A DNA stretch of 57,671 nucleotides. Source: Geothermovivens sp964644845. GTDB lineage: Bacteria; Zhuqueibacterota; Zhuqueibacteria; Oleimicrobiales; Geothermoviventaceae. The stretch is from positions 1 to 57,671 of the forward strand of contig CAZXXS010000071.1 of assembly GCA_964644845.1 (NCBI GenBank), written 5' to 3'. Of the stretch, positions 1 to 9,611 are shown one piece after another (position 1 is the stretch's first letter; each line of letters opens with the position of its first letter). A program made the translations under genes and the position numbers. The notes beneath the pieces were generated by a model. It did not search any database. It was given only the letters and a program-made list of their open reading frames with translations, and was not told the origin of the DNA.

Positions 1-166
1 CGTTCTTGCCGGGACCACGCAGCCGCTGGTGCTGGCAACGGCGCTACGCGGAGGTTCCTACAGGGCATCAGCAGCAGAGTATTCGCCTCGCTCCGTGGTA
101 GCGCCCGGAAGAACCTCAACCGTTCCTTTTGGTTGCCGAGGGAACATTTCCGGAGCTGGTTTTCGC

Positions 167-195
167 TTGATTTTTGTCCATCAGCAGGTTAGTTT
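167..195 (+). promoter_or_regulatory. Putative sigma-70 promoter for the GHL10 gene
   Basis: TTGATT (167-172) and TAGTTT (190-195) are separated by exactly 17 nt, about 50 nt before the TTG start at 247. Seen by eye only. The bases before it (1-166) contain no coding frame that I can support. Confidence 0.45.
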
Positions 196-246
196 GCGAG
201 CAAACGGAGGAAGACATCCGGGGAGGAAACTGAAGGAGAGAGACGC

Positions 247-2058
247 TTGGCACCGGTTCGACTTCGGCTTGCTCTGACGACTTGGCTGGTCCTGTTCTGC
301 ACGCTTGGCCTGGCGCGACGCACGACCGCGGCCATGAAGGAGGGACGAGGAGTCTGGATTTCCCGCTGGGAGTGGACGGGCTCACACAACCGCGCGGACG
401 ACCAGGCCAGAATCCGACAGATTTTTGACGACCTTCGAGCGGGGCATTTCAATATGGCTTTCTTTCAGGTGCGGGGCGAAGCTGACGCTTTCTACCGCTC
501 TGCGCTTGAACCCTGGGGGGCTGAGCTTACGGGCACGTTCGGTCGGGATCCCGGCTGGGACCCGCTGGCGTACGCCGTACGCATCGCGCACCAGCGGGGC
601 ATCGAGCTGCACGCCTGGGTGAACGTGTTCACAATGTGGCGCGGCAATTCCCCGCCGCCGCACACAGACCCGGAGCACATCTACCACCTGCACTACCCGG
701 AGTGGGTGTGCTACGACTCCGGCAGACAACCGATGAAGCTCAACCGAAGCTACATCTTTGTGAGTCCGGCCAATTTGGACGCCCGCGAACACATCATTCA
801 GGTGTGCTTGGACATCGTGACACGTTACGACGTTGACGGCATTCATTTTGATTACATTCGTTACCCCGGACAGAATTACTCCTACGATCCCGTTAGTTTG
901 GCTCGTTTCCACGACCCGGCTGAGAATCCGCACGGGCTGGCCTGGGAAGCCTGGCAAAGGGAGCAAGTGAACGCTTTTGTTCGTGAGTTCTACGATCGAG
1001 CGATCCAGATTCGGCCAGAGCTGAAAGTGAGTGCTGCCGTGATTGGGAAGTACAAAGCTGCCTGGAGTGGCTGGGATGCCTACAACGTTGTTTACCAGGA
1101 TCCGAAAGCCTGGGCGCGAGAAGGAACCGTCGATTTTATCTGCCCGATGATCTACTGGCCGATTGGCCCCAACAGCCCAGCACCGTTCGAACGCTACGTG
1201 AGACAGTGGGTGGTGGAGGACCCCGTACCGCGTCCGATTTTGCCGGGTATTGCTGCCTACAAATACGGTGGGAACCTGAGCGAAATTCGCGCTGAGATTG
1301 ACACGTGCCGGAGCTTGGGAGCTGGGGGACAGGTGATGTTTAGCTACGAGAGCCTGGACAACCCCGGCTACTGGGACGACCTGGCGAACACGAGCTACGC
1401 GCTCCTGGCAAATGTGCCTCCGAATTCCTGGAAAGATGCGGTACCGCCGGAGAAACCGGGTGCCGTGACGGTGGAGCAAGCAAGCACCGGATTTACCGTT
1501 CGCTGGGAAGCCCCGCCTGGCGCGAGCGACGGCGACCGGGCCAGCTACTACAACGTCTACAGGGCAGAGGGGGGCCCGCCGGAAGACCCACAGGGCCCAC
1601 AGTACCTGGTAGCGATCACCACGGACTCGAACACCACTTACCGCGACCGCAAGGCCAGTGTGGAACGTCACTACTTCTACTGGGTCACTGCTTTGGACGA
1701 CGCCGACAACGAAAGTGAGCCGTCCGAGGTCGTTTTCACGTCGGTTCCTGTTTCCCGAAACTCCCTCCCGCAGGACTGGCGACTGTTCCCACCGTACCCG
1801 AATCCCTTCAACGCTCAGACGACGATCGAATTCAGCGTGCCGCAGGGCGCAGGTGGAACGGAAGTTCACGTGGTTGTACTCGACGTCACAGGGCGGAGAG
1901 TGCGTGAACTGGTTCGCAGGCCGTTCGCGGCTGGCACGCACCGGATCGTTTGGAGCGGCGAAGCGGACGACGGCACTTCGGTTGCTTCGGGCGTGTACAT
2001 CTGTAGACTGGTGGCGGGCGATTTTCGGGCTACGCGCCGCTTGGTGTACCTGCGCTAA
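247..2058 (+). CDS. Secreted GHL10/DUF187 glycosyl hydrolase-like protein with Fn3 and C-terminal sorting domain
   Basis: The start is TTG, chosen for the AAGGAG at 233-238. A hydrophobic signal sequence covers about residues 5-28. Residues about 35-380 match the glycosyl-hydrolase-like GHL10 (DUF187, YngK-type) barrel, with the family-typical strand IHFDYIRYPG near residue 200 and HAWVNVF near 120. A fibronectin-III-like domain follows (about 395-505). The last 85 residues form a FlgD-like/type A sorting domain opening with PYPNPFN, ending in GVYICRLV and a basic tail. Inference: the protein is exported and perhaps attached to the cell surface, acting on a polysaccharide or peptidoglycan-like substrate; the substrate cannot be read from sequence. 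It is the first gene after a putative promoter. Family assignment is firm, activity is not. Confidence 0.85.
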   Translation: MAPVRLRLALTTWLVLFCTLGLARRTTAAMKEGRGVWISRWEWTGSHNRADDQARIRQIFDDLRAGHFNMAFFQVRGEADAFYRSALEPWGAELTGTFGRDPGWDPLAYAVRIAHQRGIELHAWVNVFTMWRGNSPPPHTDPEHIYHLHYPEWVCYDSGRQPMKLNRSYIFVSPANLDAREHIIQVCLDIVTRYDVDGIHFDYIRYPGQNYSYDPVSLARFHDPAENPHGLAWEAWQREQVNAFVREFYDRAIQIRPELKVSAAVIGKYKAAWSGWDAYNVVYQDPKAWAREGTVDFICPMIYWPIGPNSPAPFERYVRQWVVEDPVPRPILPGIAAYKYGGNLSEIRAEIDTCRSLGAGGQVMFSYESLDNPGYWDDLANTSYALLANVPPNSWKDAVPPEKPGAVTVEQASTGFTVRWEAPPGASDGDRASYYNVYRAEGGPPEDPQGPQYLVAITTDSNTTYRDRKASVERHYFYWVTALDDADNESEPSEVVFTSVPVSRNSLPQDWRLFPPYPNPFNAQTTIEFSVPQGAGGTEVHVVVLDVTGRRVRELVRRPFAAGTHRIVWSGEADDGTSVASGVYICRLVAGDFRATRRLVYLR

Positions 2059-2268
2059 CCGGCGCTCGCGGTGGCTTTGTCGGCACGGTACGTTCGTTGA
2101 AGGGGAGTGTCTGCTGTCTCAGGTCGGCTTTTTCGAGGAGGTGCCCTCGCTCGACGGAGCAACTGGTGACTGAACTGGCGCTTTGCCTCGGTTGGTTGCT
2201 CCGGTCGGCCTGGGCAGTGCCCAAAGACCGACGTGCAGGGAACGTGGTTCCACGTGGAGTTGCAGTCC

Positions 2269-2928
2269 ATGGAGAGAAGCCGAAAGCTCGGTTGGTTTGT
2301 GCTCGAATTGCTTGTTGTGTTTCTTGGAGTTACGGCTGCGTTTGTGCTCGACAACTGGGGTGAGGCACGCCGTGAGCGGGCGCAGGAGCGTCTGTACCTC
2401 GAGGGGCTTTACCGGGATGCTGAACGCGACAGCGCCTCGCTCGAAGGGATGTCGCAGCTGCTGAAACACCGACTCGAACTGCTGGAGCGGCTCTTTAGCT
2501 TGCGCGGGCGTGCGGATTCCCTCCGAGTGATTCAACGCCTTGTGCCGAAGGCCCTGTTCAGCCTCACGCTTTTCAAGCCGGGCAACGACACGTGGGAGTC
2601 GCTCAAGGCTGGTGGCGACTTGAAACTGATTCGTGATCTGGAACTGCGACGTTCGCTAACAAGATTGGACAAGCTTTACTTTGGCATCCAGAAAGCGCAA
2701 GAAGAACTGCAGTCGTTTGGACAGCGGCACGTGGAGCCGTGGGCGTTGGCCAACATGGATTTGCGGGGATTCCGGTTCCGAAGCCGGGCTTCGGTAGGAA
2801 GTCCGCGGTTCTGGAACTTCGTGGCAGCCTACATCCTGATGGTTCAAAACCAGAAAAGAACAGTTGATGACGCCGCGACAGCCCTCGACGAAGTCCTTCG
2901 ACTGCTGCGAGCCCAGCTAAACCGGTAG
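2269..2928 (+). CDS. DUF6090-like single-pass membrane protein
   Basis: About 219 residues. I chose the ATG at 2269 because GGAG lies 9 nt upstream; an in-frame GTG at 2233 has no ribosome site. A basic start (MERSRK) is followed by one membrane helix (about residues 8-26) and then NWGEARRERAQ, the layout of DUF6090-type proteins, in which a short inner-membrane anchor is followed by a long helical cytoplasmic or periplasmic part. The remainder is charged and helical (KHRLELLERLFSLRGRADSL), with no catalytic motif visible. It lies 36 nt before the phosphoesterase gene and is probably co-transcribed with it. Function unknown; the family match is from memory of the N-terminal pattern only. Confidence 0.7.
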   Translation: MERSRKLGWFVLELLVVFLGVTAAFVLDNWGEARRERAQERLYLEGLYRDAERDSASLEGMSQLLKHRLELLERLFSLRGRADSLRVIQRLVPKALFSLTLFKPGNDTWESLKAGGDLKLIRDLELRRSLTRLDKLYFGIQKAQEELQSFGQRHVEPWALANMDLRGFRFRSRASVGSPRFWNFVAAYILMVQNQKRTVDDAATALDEVLRLLRAQLNR

Positions 2929-2964
2929 GTAAAGGGCAAACGCAATCAGCAAGAAGAGGCCAAA

Positions 2965-5508
2965 ATGCTGAAGAAAACATTTCGCTTCGGTACCTTCGCA
3001 GTTCTCAGTGCGTTCGCTTGTTTGGCTGTCGCACGAAGCGGGCAGAGAATTCAGGTGGGCGTGCAGCCGGACGGCAGTGTTGTCACGCCGACGCATCAGG
3101 TGCTGAGGCCCGCCGGACTCCAGGTGCTTTTCCCCGGCCGTCCCGTGGATCTGACGCTGAGCCCGGACGAGAAACTTCTTGCGGTCCAGAACATCAAGAA
3201 TGTCGTTTTTGTGCGCATTCGCGACCGTGCCGTTCTGCAAACGTTACCCTACCCAGGAGCTGGCGCTGCGTTCACGGGGATCCTTTTCTCGGGGGATGGG
3301 AAGCAACTGTACGTGTCCGGTGCTAACCGTGCGGTGTGGGTAGCGGAAAAACACGGGAGTGTGTGGCAGTGGAGTACAACTTACGAGTTCCCCGGGCCTG
3401 ACGGAGAGAAAAAGCCGTCCGCCCCAGGAGGGCTTGCGCTGACCCCGGACGGCAGGCGGTTGTTGGTTTGCTTAAGTCGAAACAACGCGCTGGCGGTTGT
3501 CGATCTTGCCACGAAGGCAGTGCGTGAAATCCTGGTAGGCGTTGCGCCTTACGATGTCCTAGTTGGCCCCGACAGCTCAACCGCTTTTGTGACGAACTGG
3601 GGAGGACGGATCCCTCGAGAGGGGGAGCCAACTGCACTTTCGTCCGGGTCACCGTTGCTCGTTGATCCGCGCACGGGCATTGCCTCCAGTGGAACGGTGT
3701 CAATTGTCGACATTCGGGCTGGACGTGAAGTTGCTCAGGTAGAAGTAGGGCTTCACCCGTGCGGAATGGCGTTGAGTACGGACGGAACCAGACTGTACGT
3801 GGCCAACGCGAACAGCGATTTGGTTTCGGTGATCGATGTGCAGAGGCGCAGGGTAATCGAGAACATCAACGTGCGCCTGAGGCCGGATTTGCCGTTCGGG
3901 AGTGCGCCGAACGCACTGGCCGTAAGTCCTGACAACAGCCTGCTTTACGTTGCGAATGGTACAGACAACGCAGTCGCCGTGGTGGAGCTGGGTCTTTGGG
4001 CCGGCAACACGGGTTCCTACCACGAAGACAGCGTTGTGAAGGGGTTCATCCCCACCGGTTGGTACCCAGGTTCAGTAGTCCTGGACGGCGCCGGGCGCTT
4101 CCTCTTTGTGGCAAACGTGAAGGGCCTTGGGTCGCTTAATCCGTGGACGGAACGAAGCGGGCACAACTCCCACGACCACCTGGGGTCGATTTCGATCATT
4201 CGCGTTCCTGACCAGAGCCGACTGCAGGAGTTCACGCGTACGGTTCGGGCTTGCTCGCACTTGCCCGTCTTGGCAGACACAGCTCATCTCTCCGCCGAGG
4301 TCGTGCCCATTCCGACGAGACCAGGCCAGACGTCTGTTTTCAAGCACGTGGTTTACATCATCAAAGAAAACCGGACTTACGACCAGGTGCTCGGCGACCT
4401 TCCCCAGGGGAACGGCGACAGCAGTCTCGTTCACTTTGGGCGAGAAGTAACGCCGAACCACCACGCCCTGGCAGAGGAATTCGTATTGCTGGACAACTTC
4501 TACTGCAGTGGCGTTTTGAGCGCCGATGGTCACCAGTGGACCGATGAAGCTTACGTGACGGACTACCTGGAAAAGCAGTTTGGCGACTTTCCGCGGAGTT
4601 ACCCGTACGACGGAGGCGATGCCCTCGCCTACGCAAGTTCGGGATTCCTCTGGGACAAAGTTTTGGCCAAAGGGTTGACGTTTCGGGACTACGGGGAATT
4701 CGTCGGCGCTCGAATCGAGCCCAAGGGCGAGTTTCTGGACATCTACCGAGACTTTACCTCCGGCACCGGCAAGTTCAAGATTCGAGCTGTACCAAAATTG
4801 GAAACTCTACGACCTTACGTGTGTCCAGAGTACATTGGCTTCCCGAACACGGTACCGGACGTCTACCGTGCGAAGGTTTTCATTGACGAACTCGAAGAGT
4901 TCGAAAAGAAGGGTAACTTCCCGAATTTTGTGATCATGTTGCTTCCGAACGATCACACGTCGGGGCTTCGTCCGGGCAGGCCTACGCCGCAGGCAGCGGT
5001 AGCGGACAACGATCTGGCTCTTGGACAAATCGTCGAGGCCATTTCGCACAGCAAATTCTGGAAAGAGACCCTCATCCTTGTGACTGAGGATGACCCTCAG
5101 GCCGGACTGGATCACGTTGAGGCACACCGCACCGTAGGCTTTGTGATCAGTCCCTACACCAGGCGCGGCAAGGTGGTTAGCACCTACTACACCCAGATCA
5201 GCATGGTCCGCACGATCGAGCAAGTGCTGGGACTCGGGCCGATGAATCAATTCGATCTGGCTGCAGAACCGATGCTGGATTGTTTCACCGCAACCCCGGA
5301 TTTCACGCCCTACAAGGCGCGGCCGAACAACATCCCGCTGGACCAGCTCAACCCGAAACTGAGTGAATTGGAGGGAGAAGCGCGCTACTGGGCAGAACGT
5401 TCGTTCGAGCTCGACTTGAACGATGTCGACCGGTCAGACGAGGATCTGTTCAATCGGATTTTGTGGTTTGCGGTAAAAGGCCCCGGTGTACCGTACCCCG
5501 GCGACTGA
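2965..5508 (+). CDS. Exported YVTN beta-propeller / phosphoesterase (alkaline phosphatase-like) fusion
   Basis: 847 residues with a signal peptide (MLKKTFRFGTF, cleavage near residue 24). The first half, about 60-400, contains repeated beta-propeller blades of the YncE/YVTN type (RLYVANANSDLVSVID, LLYVANGTDNAVAVVE). The second half is a PF04185-type phosphoesterase: IIKENRTYDQVLGDL near residue 470, SADGHQWTDEAYVTDY near 520 and VTEDDPQAGLDHVEAH near 710. These motifs carry the metal-binding and nucleophile region of the acid phosphatase/phospholipase C superfamily. The fusion is a known architecture. Substrate is unknown; a phospho-diester or -monoester in the periplasm is likely. Confidence 0.88.
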   Translation: MLKKTFRFGTFAVLSAFACLAVARSGQRIQVGVQPDGSVVTPTHQVLRPAGLQVLFPGRPVDLTLSPDEKLLAVQNIKNVVFVRIRDRAVLQTLPYPGAGAAFTGILFSGDGKQLYVSGANRAVWVAEKHGSVWQWSTTYEFPGPDGEKKPSAPGGLALTPDGRRLLVCLSRNNALAVVDLATKAVREILVGVAPYDVLVGPDSSTAFVTNWGGRIPREGEPTALSSGSPLLVDPRTGIASSGTVSIVDIRAGREVAQVEVGLHPCGMALSTDGTRLYVANANSDLVSVIDVQRRRVIENINVRLRPDLPFGSAPNALAVSPDNSLLYVANGTDNAVAVVELGLWAGNTGSYHEDSVVKGFIPTGWYPGSVVLDGAGRFLFVANVKGLGSLNPWTERSGHNSHDHLGSISIIRVPDQSRLQEFTRTVRACSHLPVLADTAHLSAEVVPIPTRPGQTSVFKHVVYIIKENRTYDQVLGDLPQGNGDSSLVHFGREVTPNHHALAEEFVLLDNFYCSGVLSADGHQWTDEAYVTDYLEKQFGDFPRSYPYDGGDALAYASSGFLWDKVLAKGLTFRDYGEFVGARIEPKGEFLDIYRDFTSGTGKFKIRAVPKLETLRPYVCPEYIGFPNTVPDVYRAKVFIDELEEFEKKGNFPNFVIMLLPNDHTSGLRPGRPTPQAAVADNDLALGQIVEAISHSKFWKETLILVTEDDPQAGLDHVEAHRTVGFVISPYTRRGKVVSTYYTQISMVRTIEQVLGLGPMNQFDLAAEPMLDCFTATPDFTPYKARPNNIPLDQLNPKLSELEGEARYWAERSFELDLNDVDRSDEDLFNRILWFAVKGPGVPYPGD

Positions 5509-5910
5509 GGCGGCTTGTTGCGGGGGGTAGGGGGCTGGCGCGACTTTGGGCGAAAAGACACTCTGGGCGTGCCGGGGCCTGGGTCGAGTGGAAACAAGAC
5601 TGGCCTTTTCGGGGAGGTCGCTCAGCCTGGAACGCGCTGCGGGGCGCTCAGGACTACCGTACGAGGCGGTGAGGAGCTCACTGGCCGTTGAGAACCTGAC
5701 CGGGTTGAGTGGTTGGTCAAGTGAGTGCGTAACCAAGCTCTCGGGAAAACCCAGAAAGTTTGGCTTGTGCCGGGGAATCCAATCGGCGCCTGCCGAGCTG
5801 TCCGCGCTTGGAGGCGTTTCCGCGAGCCTTCGGTTGGGTGACCGGATCGGAGAGAGTTAGGGGGCGGGCACTCGATCCTCTCGCCCATTCGACGTTTCGG
5901 ATCCGGCTGC
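5509..5910 (+). other. Intergenic region between convergent genes
   Basis: About 400 nt between the stop of the phosphoesterase gene (+) and the stop of the winged-helix gene (-). It is G-rich at the left end. I see no convincing ORF, no hairpin with a T run on either strand and no repeat. Confidence 0.5.
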
Positions 5911-6738
5911 TCACGGGGTTTGCGCGACTTGCAGCACCCGAGCGAGCAAGCGAGAGATCCTCCTCGCTTTGTCTTTTCTACCTGCCTTGGATGCCAGCCA
6001 TTGCCTTGACTGAAGCAGTGTCAGGATGGTCTCTTTGTCAACCAGCGGCTCGTAACGGTAAATCCGATTGCGACGGTTCTTCGCGGACATTTCGACGCTG
6101 AAGGTGAAGGGTCCGATTCCGATTTGCATTGGTTGCTGCGGGGAAATGATTTCTTCGCGCAGATAGCCGCGTTTGACCATCTGATGCAGGCTGCTCCAAA
6201 AGCGCTCCGCCGTAGTCCTGGTAAGGTGTGTAGAGTCGAGGGAGGCGTAGAGTTCTACAGAAGTCGACGGACCCTTACGCCACAGGAGGCGAAGTACCGT
6301 AATTTCTTCCTCGGTAGGTAGGGGAAAGTCCGCTGGCCGTTTCGTAGTGGGTTTGCGGTTACCCTTGAAAAAACGAAACGCCTGGCGGACCGCAGCTCCG
6401 AAATCCAGTGTTTTACCCACACCAAGCTCCCGTTTGCGCAAGTCCCGGGCTACACGGTCGTAGTACTTCGTTGTGCCAACCGTGGGCAGGGTTTGTGGAG
6501 CAGGCACTTTGGTCGCAACGGTGACTTGCGAGAGAGGAGAAGTCGTGGGGGAGACACTGTCGAGACCTGCCAACCGGCCGCGAACTTCCAGCTTCACCGC
6601 AGTTCTCCGGAGCGAAAGCGAGTCGAGCCCCGCAAGAAGACGAGCAGCGGGGCTCAGCCCCGGCTGTCCGAGGAGCGCCGAGTTCATCAGGAAAAGAAGC
6701 AGCACAGGGGGTATCTGGGCCAATCTGGGTGAAGCCAA
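5911..6738 (-). CDS. Membrane-anchored or exported protein with a C-terminal BlaI/MecI-like winged-helix domain
   Basis: 275 residues from a TTG start at 6738, which has GGCGGAG 5 nt upstream and gives a clean hydrophobic N-terminus (IPPVLLLFLMNSALLG, about residues 8-24). A longer open frame reaches 6825 without a ribosome site. Residues 25-130 are low-complexity (rich in L, S, T and P). Residues about 140-230 resemble the BlaI/MecI winged helix: PTEEEITVLRLLWRKG, a helix-turn-helix region, QMVKRGYLREE, then YRYEPLVDKETI, which parallels the YxPLVSEEEY wing end of BlaI. A DNA-binding fold behind a signal or anchor helix is odd. Either the start is further downstream or this is a tethered regulator. 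No BlaR-like protease lies nearby. Confidence 0.6.
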   Translation of the reverse strand: MASPRLAQIPPVLLLFLMNSALLGQPGLSPAARLLAGLDSLSLRRTAVKLEVRGRLAGLDSVSPTTSPLSQVTVATKVPAPQTLPTVGTTKYYDRVARDLRKRELGVGKTLDFGAAVRQAFRFFKGNRKPTTKRPADFPLPTEEEITVLRLLWRKGPSTSVELYASLDSTHLTRTTAERFWSSLHQMVKRGYLREEIISPQQPMQIGIGPFTFSVEMSAKNRRNRIYRYEPLVDKETILTLLQSRQWLASKAGRKDKARRISRLLARVLQVAQTP

Positions 6739-6959
6739 AGCATCTCCGCCTGTTTTGCAGTTTGAAGGTTCGCGCTGCTCTACAGCTCTCGAGTCCGCGG
6801 CTTGGCCTGGCAAAGAGGGGACCAAGTAGGCCGTGTTCTGACGATTCTACAGCTCCGCGCTGCAAGATACCATCTTCGGCTCCCTTCCGGGACCGGCAGC
6901 AGCTGGTCGGCTGATGAACTCGATGACCAGAGTGCCGGGAGGCGGCATACTCTACGGCT

Positions 6960-9311
6960 TCACGCCAGGGATGCGCTGCAGGGCTGCGATCCGGCTTTCC
7001 GGCGAGAAGCTCTTTGCTCTTCGACCAGCGCGAGAACAAGCAGAGTCAAGCTAATGCCGTTCAAAACCACCAAACCCGCCAGGGTCCACGGTAGTCCAGC
7101 CAGAGGGATGAAAAACGCTGTGGTCAACAGGGCGCCGAGGCTGGATCCTGCCAGGTCTGTGCCGTACAGGAGACCACTGACCTCCCCAGCACTTTCCCGC
7201 TTTCCGAAGTAGATCGCATTTGCCAGCGGAAACTGGTACCCACCGAGCGCTCCGGCCCAAAACAGGATCCCTGGCAGACTCAATTTGAGCAAAGCTTGCA
7301 CTGGCGTTGTTGCAGGTAGGGAGGAGCCAAACAGCACCAGGACGCCGAAAGTCGCCAGCAAGGCCAGGATGCCCAGTTGCACCAGAGTAGCCAGGACAAC
7401 AGGGCGACGCAGGGTTTGTAGCGACCGCGTGCTCAGAAGGCTGCCAACTGTGAGTCCCAGCATGTAGGCTGTCACGAGAACGGCCAATTCGTAGTACGCG
7501 TACCCGAACAAAGCCTGGAAGGCAACGATCGCCAGAACCTCAATCGAAATCTCGGCGAATCCAACCGTCAGGATCGTTGCGACGACAGCGGTTCTCAGTG
7601 GGGGCCGTCGGTGTCGCCGTTCCCGCAGGGTAGCGACGACAAGCGCCAACACGAACACAACGAAGATCAAACCGAGAATGGCGAGGCCGTGTCGCTGGGC
7701 CAACACCAAAACGCTCCGTAGCTTCGGAGAGAAGAGCGTGCTCCACAGGACGATGTCGAAGTAGTAAGCGACGGGAAAGAAGTCCTTATTGGTGCGGGTT
7801 TTCCCAACGCTGTTCAGCTGTGCTTTCAAGTACGCTCGGCGCTCTGGGGAGAGCCTGTAGGGCAAGTAGTACTCCCGCACGTACATGGCTTGAATGCGTC
7901 GCTCCCGCAGTCGTTGCACGAGAGTTTGTGGGTTGTCGGTCAAAACGCCGCGGCGGGGACTGGCAAAATAAGCGCAGGTGTTTCCAGGGAAAATTACCAC
8001 GCTCGGGAAGACGCGCAGCAGTGTCTGCTGCAGACAGCGGAGGAAATGGGCCAGTTCGGGATTGATGGCGTTTTCCGACGAGCGTACGCGAAAGGCAAGC
8101 ACCCCACCCGGACGCAAATGAGCGCGCGCTTCGCGAAAGAACTCTTCGGTGTAGAAGCGATTGACCTGCACGTTGTGCGGGTCCGGCAGGTTGATGACGA
8201 TGACGTCGTAACGAGCCTGGGAGCGCTTGAGAAAACGGCGACCGTCCACGTGGTAGACGTGCACGCGCGGATCCGAAAGGGCCTTGAGGGCGGTATCCGG
8301 AAGCGTGGCGTCAGCTAATTGGAACAACACCGGGTCGAGCTCCGTGTAGTCCACCCGTTCCACGGTCGGGTGTTTCAGAGCCTCCGCAATCCCTCCACCG
8401 AGCCCGCCACTGATGAGAAGCAGGCGTCTGGGGTTTGGGTGTTCCAGTAGAGGCAGGTGAACGGCTTCCTCGGCTGAGAGCCTATCGGGGTAAGTGAAGA
8501 GCAGAAGGCCGTTCTCGTAGAAACTGTGCGACTCGCCCAAGCGGGTTACCACTGTCTGCCCGTACACGGAGGTGCCTGTGGCGACCACATCTGTGCCACG
8601 CCACACCAGTTCAAGCGACGGGAGGTCGAGCCTGGGCAACAGGACAGCGACCGCCAAACCAGCTAACAGCGCCAGAGGAGCGGTCCGCCGCAACTCAGCA
8701 GTTCTGAAGACTGCGGCTGCGGCAAGAGCAGTTACAAACGCGGAGACCGCGACGATCTCGAACGTGGTCAACCAGCGCAGCAGCAAGAAACTGACAGCGA
8801 TCCCTCCGAAAGACGCACCAACCGACTCGACAACGTAAACCCAGCCGATGCCTTCAGCCGCAGTGGTTGGGGCTTCAGTTGCCTCGGCCGCTCTGACGCC
8901 AGCCGCGAAGATCCAACCCAGTAGCGCGCAGAGTGGGAACACCCAGAACAATGGCGCCAGAAACATGGACGTGAGTCCGCTGATTTCACCCGGTGTGCGC
9001 CCGAAAATCGGCGGGCTCAGCCGAATGAGTAGCAAGCTGACGGGCATCAGCAGAGCGGAAGAGAGCAAGAGCATGCCGAGCACCCGAACCGGTTGCTTGC
9101 TGGGCGCGGTCAGGCGTCCCAAAACGCCGCTGCCAAAGGACGTACCGAGAAGCCAGGTGCCGAGGAGGAATCCCGTCGTGAGCTCGTTCCCGTAGAAGGC
9201 GACAACGAGCTCGCGCATGAACATGGTTTGCGTTGCCAACCCCGCAGCACCAGCGACGGCGACTGCGGCCAGAATTGTTGACTTGCGACGGTTGCGCGGG
9301 TCGCTGGACAT
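6960..9311 (-). CDS. Polytopic membrane protein with fused spermidine synthase-like methyltransferase-fold domain
   Basis: 783 residues from the ATG at 9311, preceded by AGGTGG; an upstream in-frame start at 9359 is less likely. The N-terminal third has about seven membrane helices (TILAAVAVAGAAGLATQTMF and others). The middle, about residues 265-490, is a spermidine synthase-type Rossmann domain: LLISGGLGGG, a TELDP acidic motif, HVDGRRFL and NLPDPHNVQVNRFYT. The last third has about seven more helices. This is the 'fused MFS/spermidine synthase' architecture. Whether it makes polyamines is unproven for the family; an aminopropyl-transfer or sensing role at the membrane is inferred. The gene is transcribed away from the DUF4432-ribokinase pair. 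Confidence 0.85.
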   Translation of the reverse strand: MSSDPRNRRKSTILAAVAVAGAAGLATQTMFMRELVVAFYGNELTTGFLLGTWLLGTSFGSGVLGRLTAPSKQPVRVLGMLLLSSALLMPVSLLLIRLSPPIFGRTPGEISGLTSMFLAPLFWVFPLCALLGWIFAAGVRAAEATEAPTTAAEGIGWVYVVESVGASFGGIAVSFLLLRWLTTFEIVAVSAFVTALAAAAVFRTAELRRTAPLALLAGLAVAVLLPRLDLPSLELVWRGTDVVATGTSVYGQTVVTRLGESHSFYENGLLLFTYPDRLSAEEAVHLPLLEHPNPRRLLLISGGLGGGIAEALKHPTVERVDYTELDPVLFQLADATLPDTALKALSDPRVHVYHVDGRRFLKRSQARYDVIVINLPDPHNVQVNRFYTEEFFREARAHLRPGGVLAFRVRSSENAINPELAHFLRCLQQTLLRVFPSVVIFPGNTCAYFASPRRGVLTDNPQTLVQRLRERRIQAMYVREYYLPYRLSPERRAYLKAQLNSVGKTRTNKDFFPVAYYFDIVLWSTLFSPKLRSVLVLAQRHGLAILGLIFVVFVLALVVATLRERRHRRPPLRTAVVATILTVGFAEISIEVLAIVAFQALFGYAYYELAVLVTAYMLGLTVGSLLSTRSLQTLRRPVVLATLVQLGILALLATFGVLVLFGSSLPATTPVQALLKLSLPGILFWAGALGGYQFPLANAIYFGKRESAGEVSGLLYGTDLAGSSLGALLTTAFFIPLAGLPWTLAGLVVLNGISLTLLVLALVEEQRASRRKAGSQPCSASLA

Positions 9312-9539
9312 GGAGTCCACCTGCTGATGCGACGTGTCTCTGAGGTTAACGCGCAGCACGAAACATCAGAGCTTGCGCTCTTTGTCTTTCTCACTCTGCA
9401 GCCCGCCCGTTGTTCCGGAAGATCTACGCCAGGTTGCAAACCGGCGTGAAGCGGGTTGAGCCTCGCCGAGCGGGGCGCGCGTCGTTGTTTTTCTGTGCCG
9501 CAAAGGTAAGCCCCCTTCAGGGGGCGTGTTCTTCGGACA

Positions 9540-9562
9540 GCCCGGGGATTGGATCCCCGGGC
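9540..9562. repeat. Perfect inverted repeat, 10-bp stem, 3-nt loop
   Basis: GCCCGGGGAT (9540-9549), loop TGG, ATCCCCGGGC (9553-9562). It sits 20 nt before a -35 box and has no following T run, so it is either a regulatory site or an RNA hairpin rather than an obvious terminator. Confidence 0.6.
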
Positions 9563-9582
9563 AGAGGCCCGACTGCGGTTGG

Positions 9583-9611
9583 TTGCAACCTTTGGATTTC
9601 TCACCTAAACT
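9583..9611 (+). promoter_or_regulatory. Putative sigma-70 promoter with palindrome over the -35
   Basis: TTGCAA (9583-9588), 17-nt spacer, TAAACT (9606-9611), 50 nt before the GTG start of the DUF4432 gene. The -35 lies inside the self-complementary GGTTGCAACC (9581-9590), which could be an operator. Confidence 0.5.

Noticed and set aside
382..1941. 519-codon open frame antisense to the GHL10 gene
   Set aside because: Shadow of a GC-rich gene; no ribosome site, no family resemblance. The same holds for the long antisense frames at 23629-25257, 44255-45742 and 54234-56360.
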